From NCBI RefSeq assembly GCF_002749975.1, contig NZ_PEIG01000007.1:1-64000 (forward strand): a DNA stretch of 64,000 nt. The letters run 5' to 3'. The stretch is from Gloeocapsopsis sp. IPPAS B-1203 (GTDB lineage Bacteria > Cyanobacteriota > Cyanobacteriia > Cyanobacteriales > Chroococcidiopsidaceae). This document shows, piece after piece, positions 1-7,000 of the stretch. The translations under genes and the position numbers were made by a program. The notes under the pieces were generated by a model that worked only from the letters and a program-made list of their open reading frames with translations, did no database searches and was not told the origin of the DNA. How positions within the stretch are numbered: the stretch's first letter is position 1; every line of letters starts with the position of its first letter.

Positions 1-149
1 CGCAAAACTTTGTGTTACTCAAAGTCTACTGAAATGTTAAAAGCATCCGTTCGCTTGTTACTTGATTATCTTAAGTATTGGACTATCCCTCTGCCACTTT
101 AATCATGACTTTATTGTGCAACACCTATTTTTACTACCTAATCTTTCTT

Positions 150-782
150 ATGGTATCTGCTCAATTGTGGCAAGCAAACCAAGATTTAGCTCAAGCTTGT
201 CTAGAACATCCGTTTGTTCAAGGTATTGGGAATGGTACGCTGGCGCGACATAAATTTGCATTTTATGTAGGACAAGATGCTTTTTTCTTAGAAGCTTTTG
301 CCCGTGCTTATAGTATTGCAGCAGCGAAAGCACCAGATTGGGAAGGGTTTAGTATTTTTCATAATCTAGCCAATGGCGTGTTAGAAGAACTGCGTTTGCA
401 CGAAAGTTATGCAAAGGCTTGGGATGTTGACTTGCGCAATGTAGAACCGCAGCCTGCGACGCGGCGTTATACAGATTTTTTATTGGCGACTGCTTGGGGT
501 AGTGATGTTGGGTTGATTGCGGTGGCGATGTTGCCTTGTATGTGTTTGTATGGTTTTTTAGGACAGCAGTTAGCACAAAATGGCATTGCAGAACATTCTT
601 ATAGTGAGTGGATTCGGACTTATAGCGGTTCTGAGTTTGAGCAACTTGCGATGCAGTTAGAATCTTTGTGCGATCGCTATACCAGCATGACACCTCTAGC
701 ACAATCAACATATCGCTACGCTATGTTGTGCGAACGCGATTTTTTTCAAGCCGCATGGGAAGAAGAAGTGACTAGTGATTAG
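150..782 (+). CDS. tenA: TenA family protein (thiaminase II-like)
   Basis: A single-domain all-helical protein of about 210 residues, the usual TenA size. In the family these enzymes hydrolyse thiamin breakdown products such as aminopyrimidines to salvage the pyrimidine moiety of vitamin B1. Visible family features are the FYxGQDAFFLEAFARAY segment near the N-terminus, a cysteine in LPCMCLYGFLG that fits the catalytic cysteine, and the C-terminal CERDFFQAAW segment that supplies the glutamate. The frame is open from position 78, but the first 24 codons would be an unusual hydrophobic extension, so I chose the ATG at 150 that starts MVSAQLWQ. No thiamin gene lies beside it and no TPP riboswitch is seen upstream, so whether it really acts in thiamin salvage is inferred from family only. 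Confidence 0.85.
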   Translation: MVSAQLWQANQDLAQACLEHPFVQGIGNGTLARHKFAFYVGQDAFFLEAFARAYSIAAAKAPDWEGFSIFHNLANGVLEELRLHESYAKAWDVDLRNVEPQPATRRYTDFLLATAWGSDVGLIAVAMLPCMCLYGFLGQQLAQNGIAEHSYSEWIRTYSGSEFEQLAMQLESLCDRYTSMTPLAQSTYRYAMLCERDFFQAAWEEEVTSD

Positions 783-950
783 TGACTAGTTGCTAGTTAC
801 TAGCTGTAATGAGAAATATAATTCAGTATACAGTTTAAATTCTGAAGCTCAGTCGTGGTTTTGCGTCTCAGAATGTAGTTTAACTTATTGGACGATGACA
901 ACTAGTGCTACTACTCTAACAACTAATCACTATTCACTCATCACTCGCCC
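776..950. repeat. Reiterated hairpin-forming spacer upstream of murD
   Basis: The gap between tenA and murD holds two arms built from short reiterated motifs. The left arm repeats units of the type GTGACTAGT/GTGATTAGT/TTGCTAGT. The right arm (about 897-935) carries the complementary type, ACAACTAGTG and ACAACTAATCACT. The RNA could fold into a long imperfect stem-loop. The same style of spacer recurs upstream of five other genes in the window. Confidence 0.7.
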
Positions 951-991
951 CTCTCAGGTAAGATTATGTTGTTACGATTACCATTCAATTT

Positions 992-2335
992 ATGCCGAAT
1001 GCTCATGTGATCGGATTGGGAAAATCCGGTATTGCCGCTGCACAACTGTTAAAACGGCAAGGTTGGGAGGTAACGTTGAGCGATCGCAGTTCTGCTGCTT
1101 CGCCAGAACAACCGCGACTAGAAAGTGAGGGTATTGCTGTTAAACTCGGTTACTCATGGCATCCCGATGTTGATGATTCTACTCAACTTGTAGTTGTCAG
1201 TCCTGGTGTTCCTTGGGATATTCCAGCATTAATCGCGGCACGCGAGCAAGGTATTGAAACAATTGGCGAAATGGAATTAGCTTGGCGCAACCTGCGATCG
1301 CATCCTTGGGTAGCTGTTACAGGTACAAATGGCAAAACAACAACAACAGCATTAATTGCAGCAATCTTTCAAACCACTGGGCTGAATGCTCCCGCGTGTG
1401 GCAACATTGGTTATGCTGCGTGTGAATTAGCTTTAGAATCAGCTAAACCGCTAGATTGGGTAATTGCAGAAATTAGCAGCTATCAAATTGAGTCTTCGTC
1501 TTCAATCGCGCCTCGCATTGGTATTTGGACAACATTTACACCAGATCACCTCAGTCGTCATTGCACCTTAGAAAATTACTACAACATTAAAGCTCAGCTT
1601 TTGCGTCAAAGTGAGTTGCAAATATTTAATGGCGATGATGCATATTTAAAGGAAATCGGCGCAAATTGGCAAGATGCGTATTGGACGAGTGTTAAAGGAA
1701 AGGCGCATTTAATTGGAAATACCCAAGGAACTTATATAGAAGATGGTTGGGTTGTGTTTCAAGGCGATCGCATTGTGCAAGTTTCAGCGTTACGCATGGT
1801 GGGAGAACACAATCACCAAAATCTTTTGATGGCGGTAGCAGCCGCGCGGTTAGCAGGAATTGATCAAGAAGCGATTTTTCAAGCCGTTACTAATTTTCCT
1901 GGTGTTCCGCATCGTTTGGAACACATTTGCACAATCGCTGGAGTTGATTTTATTAATGATAGTAAAGCAACTAATTATGATGCGGCGCAAGTGGGTTTAT
2001 CGGCGGTAGTTAGCCCTGTAATTTTAATTGCTGGGGGTGAAGCGAAAGCTGGTGATGATACAAGTTGGCTGCAAACAATTCAAGAAAAAGCTGCGGCTGT
2101 CTTACTAATTGGCGACGCTGCACCTCGTTTTGCTCAGCGATTGAAAGATGTGGGATACTCTCACTACGAAATCGTCGAAACTATGGAAAGGGCTGTCTCA
2201 AGATCTGCTGAATTAGCCCCACAAACGAATGCCCGTGTTGTGTTATTGTCGCCTGCGTGTGCCAGTTTTGACCAATTTCAAAATTTTGAACAAAGAGGCG
2301 ATCGCTTTCGCGAACTTTGCCTTGCTTTAGTTTAA
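992..2335 (+). CDS. murD: UDP-N-acetylmuramoyl-L-alanine--D-glutamate ligase
   Basis: Cytoplasmic Mur ligase that adds D-glutamate to UDP-MurNAc-L-Ala in peptidoglycan synthesis, using ATP. The N-terminal nucleotide-sugar-binding fold begins with [16 protein letters not shown]. The ATP loop GTNGKTT is at residues 111-117. The central segment TPDHLSRH and the C-terminal domain with [16 protein letters not shown] and [12 protein letters not shown] are all typical. At 447 residues it is full length. The ATG at 992 gives the expected N-terminus. No strong Shine-Dalgarno sequence precedes it, only the repeat spacer. The second Mur ligase of the window, murF, is unlinked and on the other strand. 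Confidence 0.97.
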   Translation: MPNAHVIGLGKSGIAAAQLLKRQGWEVTLSDRSSAASPEQPRLESEGIAVKLGYSWHPDVDDSTQLVVVSPGVPWDIPALIAAREQGIETIGEMELAWRNLRSHPWVAVTGTNGKTTTTALIAAIFQTTGLNAPACGNIGYAACELALESAKPLDWVIAEISSYQIESSSSIAPRIGIWTTFTPDHLSRHCTLENYYNIKAQLLRQSELQIFNGDDAYLKEIGANWQDAYWTSVKGKAHLIGNTQGTYIEDGWVVFQGDRIVQVSALRMVGEHNHQNLLMAVAAARLAGIDQEAIFQAVTNFPGVPHRLEHICTIAGVDFINDSKATNYDAAQVGLSAVVSPVILIAGGEAKAGDDTSWLQTIQEKAAAVLLIGDAAPRFAQRLKDVGYSHYEIVETMERAVSRSAELAPQTNARVVLLSPACASFDQFQNFEQRGDRFRELCLALV

Positions 2336-2522
2336 CCTCAACAAGTATGACAGCTTGTCTTTTGACAAACTCAATAAATAATTATAAGTGTTGATATAGT
2401 ACCAATTCATCAAAATAATATGCTGAACAATATCTAGGTTTTAATTTAATAGTAAACGTCAAAGAGTTGGTATAAATTTAGAAACCTATTTAACCCTATT
2501 GATTTGAGTTTTGTTTTCAAGA

Positions 2523-3011
2523 ATGCTTCTCAAAATTTTGATTGCAGCCACTGCATTATTCGGTGTTACAAGTATTAGTACTCATGCAGGAAATATAAGA
2601 ACGCAAAGTATTATTTCTCACAGTCCTAGCAACCATAATCAATCGGATAACCACGATCAAATCATGGAAATTCCTTCAGGACAAGCTGTACCAACAGTTA
2701 ACTTAGTTGTGCATAAAGATACCATGAAAGGCTATAACTTAGAAGTAAAAGTAACTAATTTTAAATTTGCACCAGAAAGAGTTAATACAGCAGCTGTACC
2801 TGGAGAAGGTCACGGACATATTTATATTAATAACCAAAAACTTACACGCTTGTATGGCTCTTGGTACTATTTAGAAAATTTACAACCAGGAAAAAACGAG
2901 ATTACAGTCAGTTTAAATGCTAACAATCATATGGCTTTAGCTGATAATGGAAAGCGAATTTCTGATACTGAAGTTGTTAATATTCCTGGAGTGACTCAAT
3001 CACAAAAATGA
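2523..3011 (+). CDS. Secreted histidine-containing protein, first gene of a membrane operon
   Basis: A protein of about 160 residues with an N-terminal signal peptide (LLKILIAATALFGVTSISTHA then a likely cleavage). A beta-rich domain follows, with the phrases VTNFKFAPERVN, GEGHGHIYINNQKL, RLYGSWYYL and LQPGKNEITVSLNAN. The GHGH cluster and a further NNHMAL histidine suggest a periplasmic metal-binding domain, but I cannot name a family. The frame is open from a TTG at 2511; the ATG at 2523 gives a cleaner signal peptide. It ends only 4 bases before the next gene, so the two are almost certainly co-transcribed. A role in copper or another metal's handling is an inference from the histidines and from the neighbour. 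Confidence 0.8.
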   Translation: MLLKILIAATALFGVTSISTHAGNIRTQSIISHSPSNHNQSDNHDQIMEIPSGQAVPTVNLVVHKDTMKGYNLEVKVTNFKFAPERVNTAAVPGEGHGHIYINNQKLTRLYGSWYYLENLQPGKNEITVSLNANNHMALADNGKRISDTEVVNIPGVTQSQK

Positions 3012-3015
3012 TTTA

Positions 3016-4257
3016 ATGGTTGACTTGTTGTTAATGATAACCCTGGGGTTTCTAGGGAGTTTTGGGCACTGCGTAGGAATGTGTGTTCCATTGACGACAG
3101 CGTTTTCATTGTCATTGACGCAGCAGCAAACTTCTCCTGTTTGGCAGCAACAGTTTATATTCCATCTTTTACTAAATTTGGGTAGATTGCTAAGCTACAC
3201 CTTGGTGGGTGCTGGAATTGGGGCTTTGGGTTCTGTCTTAATTGCTGGCGGACAAATGGCGGGAGATGGCAGTTGGCTACGCCAGGGAATAGCAATTTTG
3301 ACGGGATTGATGCTGATTTGGTTTGGCATTGTTCAGGTTAAACCACAATTTTTGCCACGTTTACCGTTTCTGCATCCATTATCTCAGGGCAATTTACACA
3401 ATCGCTTAAGTGCAGCAATGGTAAGGCTGTCGTTTCATACTAAATGGTGGACACCAGCAGCTTTAGGTATAGTTTGGGGTTTAATGCCATGTGGTTTTTT
3501 GTATGCTGCACAAATTAAAGCTGCGGAAACTGGAAGTCTTTGGCGTGGCGCGGCGATCTTATTTGCTTTTGGTTTAGGTACAGCACCGACAATGTTGGGT
3601 GTAGGTGTCTCGACTGCGGTTGTGGGTACAGATCGGCGCAGCCAGTTGTATCGTTTGGCAGGTTGGTTAACGATTTTTATTGGCGTGTTGACGCTGGTGC
3701 GGACGGGTGATGGTCACGGGTTAATTTATATTACAGGTCATGGTGCATTGTTGTGTTTGATGCTGGCGTTGATTGCACGTCCGCTGCGGCGTGTGTGGGC
3801 GCAACCGTTAAAATACCGTCGTACGTTGGGGGTGGGGGCGTTTGTGTTAGCGCTTGTTCATGTTGGTCACACAATTCAGCATACCTTGGGTTGGAATTGG
3901 GAAGCCGTATTTTTTATGTTGCCGCAACATCAAATTGCGATCGCTTGTGGAATAACGGCTTTACTATTAATGACTCCAGCAGCTTTTACGAGTTTTGATC
4001 GTCTGCAAAAAGCTTTGGGTAAGCACTGGCGACAACTTCACTTGTTAAGTGTTCCAGCTTTAGTTTTATGTGCGATTCATGTGGTGTTGATTGGATCGCA
4101 TTATTTAGGAACTTTGCAACAGACGTGGCGTAATTATCTATTGGTCGCTGGTTTAGGCTTACTGACACTAGGAGTCTTGTTAGTGCGATCGCGCTGGGTT
4201 TGGTCAATATTATCATTGGAGAAGTTTTATGCTCCCCCGCTACGCTACGATAAGTAG
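3016..4257 (+). CDS. TauE/SafE-like (DsbD_2-type) membrane protein fused to a ferric-reductase-like domain
   Basis: A 413-residue polytopic membrane protein in two parts. The first ~235 residues resemble the DsbD_2/'sulfite exporter TauE/SafE' group. They carry the paired cysteine motifs FGHCVGMC in helix 1 and GLMPCGFLYA near residue 155, which in relatives are linked to metal or thiol transfer. The last ~170 residues look like a ferric reductase/MsrQ-type heme-binding transmembrane bundle, with histidines in HVGHTIQH and in LHLLSVPALVLCAIHVVL and the connecting LGKHWRQLH. The gene sits 4 bases after a secreted His-containing protein and overlaps the next gene by 29 bases, so it is the centre of a three-gene operon. 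Its substrate is unknown; electron or metal transfer across the membrane is the plausible role. Confidence 0.8.
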   Translation: MVDLLLMITLGFLGSFGHCVGMCVPLTTAFSLSLTQQQTSPVWQQQFIFHLLLNLGRLLSYTLVGAGIGALGSVLIAGGQMAGDGSWLRQGIAILTGLMLIWFGIVQVKPQFLPRLPFLHPLSQGNLHNRLSAAMVRLSFHTKWWTPAALGIVWGLMPCGFLYAAQIKAAETGSLWRGAAILFAFGLGTAPTMLGVGVSTAVVGTDRRSQLYRLAGWLTIFIGVLTLVRTGDGHGLIYITGHGALLCLMLALIARPLRRVWAQPLKYRRTLGVGAFVLALVHVGHTIQHTLGWNWEAVFFMLPQHQIAIACGITALLLMTPAAFTSFDRLQKALGKHWRQLHLLSVPALVLCAIHVVLIGSHYLGTLQQTWRNYLLVAGLGLLTLGVLLVRSRWVWSILSLEKFYAPPLRYDK

Positions 4258-4813
4258 TCTTGGCATAGTCACATTTTTGGCTACACCTATTTTGGCGCAC
4301 AAAGTTCAAACTGCTGCGAATGTCGGTGCAACTTTACACATCGAACCAAATGATAATCCGCGATCTGGAGAATCTTCACTGACTTGGTTTGCGTTGACTC
4401 GTAAGGGAGGACAAATTATTCCTTTATCTGAGTGCGATTGCAAGTTAGCAGTTTATGCAGAATCATCGTCATCTCAGCCGTTACTAGAACCGTCGTTGAA
4501 AGCCATCTCAGCAGAACGCTTTGAGAATATTCCTGCTGCTGAAATCGTTTTTCCGCAACCTGGCGCTTATCGATTGCAGTTTACTGGTTCCCCTAAAGTT
4601 GCTGGAAGTTTTCAACCTTTTGAATTAAGTTATGAGGTGAATGTTGCACCAGGAGTCGCGCCTTCACCATCGCCAAGTGTGGCACAGTTACCACCACAAC
4701 CACAGCCAACAGAAAAACAATGGCTGATAAGTGCGATCGCATCAACATTCGTTGTTTTGGGGCTGATCTTGGCACTATGGCGACTAAGGGTAAGAAAATT
4801 GCATAAGAAATAA
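4229..4813 (+). CDS. Membrane-anchored periplasmic protein, third gene of the operon
   Basis: About 194 residues: an N-terminal signal peptide (ISSLGIVTFLATPILAHK), a beta-sandwich-like region of ~120 residues, a proline-rich linker (APSPSPSVAQLPPQPQP) and a C-terminal transmembrane helix followed by a basic tail (LRVRKLHKK). The region around GGQIIPLSECDCKLAVY contains a CxC pair that could bind a metal. The ATG lies inside the previous gene and is preceded by GGAGAAG, a good ribosome binding site. The 29-base overlap therefore suggests translational coupling. I do not recognise a named family. Position and topology suggest a partner of the TauE/ferric-reductase protein. Confidence 0.75.
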   Translation: MLPRYATISSLGIVTFLATPILAHKVQTAANVGATLHIEPNDNPRSGESSLTWFALTRKGGQIIPLSECDCKLAVYAESSSSQPLLEPSLKAISAERFENIPAAEIVFPQPGAYRLQFTGSPKVAGSFQPFELSYEVNVAPGVAPSPSPSVAQLPPQPQPTEKQWLISAIASTFVVLGLILALWRLRVRKLHKK

Positions 4814-4896
4814 TTGCGATCGCAGCTTAGATAGCGACTAGTTGGCTTGCGATTAAATTTACAATAAACACACTATATGTAAGTATGTGGGCATAA

Positions 4897-5136
4897 TTAA
4901 ATATCACAATTGTTGAGGTCGGTAATCGGTGATGGGTAATTCTTGTCATATGGTGTACAAAGAATTGGTAACTCATATCCACAATCAAAACTAATCTCTG
5001 CCAACTTTCTTTGAATATGAGTATTAGCAATGTGCTTGCAATTCCACCTCAGCAGGTAATCTATACCGTGAACGATTGCGGCTGCAATATAAATCGCGTC
5101 AACATCAGCTTTTGCGCGAAGACTACTGCGCCACAA
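4897..5136 (-). pseudogene. Remnant of a PIN-domain (VapC-like) protein
   Basis: The minus strand encodes a stretch with the C-terminal half of a PIN-domain family: RAKADVDAIYIAAA, HGIDYLLRWNCKHIAN and GYELPILCTP, in the order found in PIN proteins associated with toxin-antitoxin loci. There is no ATG; the open frame starts at a TTG inside the domain, and the N-terminal half with the first acidic residues is missing. After CTP the frame runs into unrelated sequence. No antitoxin gene is seen next to it. I read it as a decayed fragment, not a working toxin. Confidence 0.6.
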
Positions 5137-5225
5137 AAATTATTATGCCCAATTAAGCACAGATTGGTTCAAGTCGAGTAACATATTCTCCGTTCCAGTT
5201 CAGCGATTTGTTATGTGGCGATCTC

Positions 5226-5701
5226 TTACTTGTCTAACTCCAAAGATGATTGCTTAGTAAGTAAGTTTTCTCCTAAGTCAACCAGTTCTTGAATTTCCTT
5301 AATAACTTCTTCGGCTAACTCGATTGGATATCCCCAGTAATCGAAGATTCCACCACGACTAAAATTTTCCACACAAGTTATAAATACACCTGTTCCCAGT
5401 TTTGCTTTTAAATGACTTGCTAATCAACCCACAAAACCACTGCTACCAGAAAATCTATCAAAATGGAAGGAACAACCTTGAACAACTCCTTAGAAGCAGC
5501 GCCCGAATATATATGCTGACTCCAAACTTCGTTATCTCGGATGATTGCTAAGGCATCTTGCTTGGCTTTTATAGAAAATTCGGCTGAAGGAAACTCTTCA
5601 AAAGAGTAACTCCTTTCATGGATTTTGAAGTCACTTTGAGCAAGAACCATTAAAAGCCTCTGTTCGGTTTGTTCGTAAGTTTCACGACTAATTTGAACCA
5701 T
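5226..5701 (-). pseudogene. Frameshifted small protein gene (resembles the DUF6196 type)
   Basis: The minus strand starts with a good ATG (MVQISRETYEQTEQRLLMVL) and runs 93 codons to a stop at 5420. A second frame carries the rest of what looks like one protein: FHF...SGFVG, then an in-frame TGA at 5424-5426, then LASHLKAKLGTGVFITC and FDYWGYPIELAEEVIKEI up to TAA at 5226. Joining the pieces needs one frameshift near 5450-5470 and reading the TGA as the tryptophan (TGG) expected in the phrase GFVGWLASHLK. That gives a ~150-residue protein resembling, from memory, DUF6196 proteins of unknown function. Two independent lesions make a pseudogene the best reading. Confidence 0.65.
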
Positions 5702-5966
5702 ATGCAGATCCTTTTCAGGAATGAGAAGGTGAGAAGCTTTCTATGAATGATTGGGAAAAGAGCGCGATCAGAAACTTTGCCAATCTTAATTCTAAATCTA
5801 ATTCTTACAAACAGTCTCGAAGGGTAGCCCCTTGAATCCACCAATTTTACTCACAATTGATACTTTACAATATCAAACCACTTAAGAAGACAGTGATTCA
5901 CTCAATGAGTGGGACTTTGAAGCAGAAACTCTTCTTTACCAGTTCCGATGGAAACTCCTTGTGTGG

Positions 5967-6617
5967 CTACCCAAAGAGTAAATTAGTCATAAAAACAATA
6001 CCAATTGCGCCAATCGCTAAACCACAAAGTCGCATGATTTGTCGATTTGGTGTTTTGTGAATGATCAAATTACCTATCGCACGCGCTAACATTGCGATCG
6101 CATACTGAATTAAGCTAAATCCTAGTAAGTAAGCAACTAAAGGCATCATTCCTGCACCGATAATTGCTTCTCCGTAAGCATAGCCGTGAAATAAACCAGC
6201 GATCGCACCTAAAATTAGTAACACAATCCAATCGGGTTTATGCGGAATCGCTAGCATTGCACCAAAGATGACTACCGATAATGCGATCGCAATTTCTGTT
6301 AATGGTAAATTTACGCTAAATAAGTGAATTGCGGTTCCGACAAGTGCGGCTAAAACGAATCCTGCGGGAATCATAGCGCCGTTTATTTGCCCTGCGGCGA
6401 TGAAACCAATTGCAATAACAAACGCCAAATGATCTAAACCAATGACTGGATGCGCTAAACCTGAAAGAAATCCTTCAAAAAAATTAGTCGGAGTTTCACT
6501 TCCTAATGCGTGGTGTGCTAAAGCTTGTTGTGCTGTGCTTAAAAATAGAATTCCTAGACTAGCACTTAAAACAAAAGGATTCAGTTGCCGAAATGGCGCA
6601 AAATGCTTACTGAACAT
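5967..6617 (-). CDS. hupE: HupE/UreJ family nickel or cobalt transporter
   Basis: A 216-residue membrane protein with an N-terminal signal-like segment, six or so hydrophobic helices and the family motif HPVIGLDH near residue 56, plus later histidine and glutamate residues (LFHGYAYGEAI). HupE/UreJ proteins are secondary permeases for Ni2+ or Co2+. No urease or hydrogenase gene is nearby. The leader carries parts of a cobalamin riboswitch, which in cyanobacteria usually marks HupE as a cobalt importer serving B12 synthesis. The start is the ATG at 6615-6617. Cobalt as substrate is inferred from the leader, not from the protein. Confidence 0.9.
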   Translation of the reverse strand: MFSKHFAPFRQLNPFVLSASLGILFLSTAQQALAHHALGSETPTNFFEGFLSGLAHPVIGLDHLAFVIAIGFIAAGQINGAMIPAGFVLAALVGTAIHLFSVNLPLTEIAIALSVVIFGAMLAIPHKPDWIVLLILGAIAGLFHGYAYGEAIIGAGMMPLVAYLLGFSLIQYAIAMLARAIGNLIIHKTPNRQIMRLCGLAIGAIGIVFMTNLLFG

Positions 6618-6732
6618 ACTCTGTACCTCGCAGATAAATCCTTGATTAATGCCTAGCTGATTTCTGCAGAAATAAATTCACAACAAAATGTTCTGTTTTC
6701 TGGGCGATCGCAGCTTGGTGTAGACTCCCTTC

Positions 6733-6942
6733 GGCGGGCATTCTGGCTTTAAATTTTGAGTTCTCAGTTTTGAGTTAGATTGACTTACTAGTCCTCTTGG
6801 ATGAATCACAGATGCCCTTTGCTAAAGTACACGCTTTTGGTAAGACTTTGATCAATATAGTCCACCTCCGTGGACTTCGTTTGTCTAGAGGCGAATGAAT
6901 TCGCCAAGCTTTCCCCGTTACCTCTGGTATCCAACTGAACCG
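6733..6942 (-). promoter_or_regulatory. Probable cobalamin riboswitch, interrupted
   Basis: Reading toward hupE, the leader contains GGTT...GGATACC...GGTAACGGGGAA (about 6942-6911), like the 5' half of cobalamin riboswitches. About 115-130 bases before the start codon it contains AAAGCCAGAATGCCCGCC (6750-6733), a good match to the 3' B12 box. Between them lies a copy of a dispersed repeat, and the conserved core (GGTG...AATCC...CCCGCNACTGT) is not visible. The order, orientation and neighbouring gene fit; the missing core suggests the element is damaged or remodelled. Confidence 0.45.
6795..6910. repeat. Composite dispersed repeat, copy 1
   Basis: The unit contains CACAGATGCCCTT near one end, then AGTCCACCTCCGTGGACTT, then GTTTGTCTAG, then GCGAATGAATTCGCCAAGCT. 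It holds two short palindromes (GTCCACctccGTGGAC and GGCGAATgAATTCGCC). Related copies occur near 24930-25075 and, inverted, near 36787-36905. It behaves like a small non-coding mobile repeat of the REP/MITE kind. Confidence 0.65.
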
Positions 6943-7000
6943 ATGGAAAAATTATTTTATCACTGTTAAGCAGCCGCAACTGATTTAGTTTTGAGAAGCT

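Noticed and set aside
776-950. Spacer repeats as a CRISPR array
   Set aside because: The units are 8-10 bases, directly adjacent, and have no unique spacers or cas genes nearby.
2341-2363. ACAAG-tatgacag-CTTGT hairpin after murD as a terminator
   Set aside because: The stem has only five pairs and the T tract is short.
4897-5136. PIN fragment as a working toxin of a toxin-antitoxin pair
   Set aside because: The N-terminal half and the start codon are missing and no antitoxin gene is adjacent.
5650-6060. Two short open frames (minus 5650-5844, plus 5857-6060) next to hupE
   Set aside because: The first partly covers the pseudogene start and the second is antisense to hupE; no conserved features.
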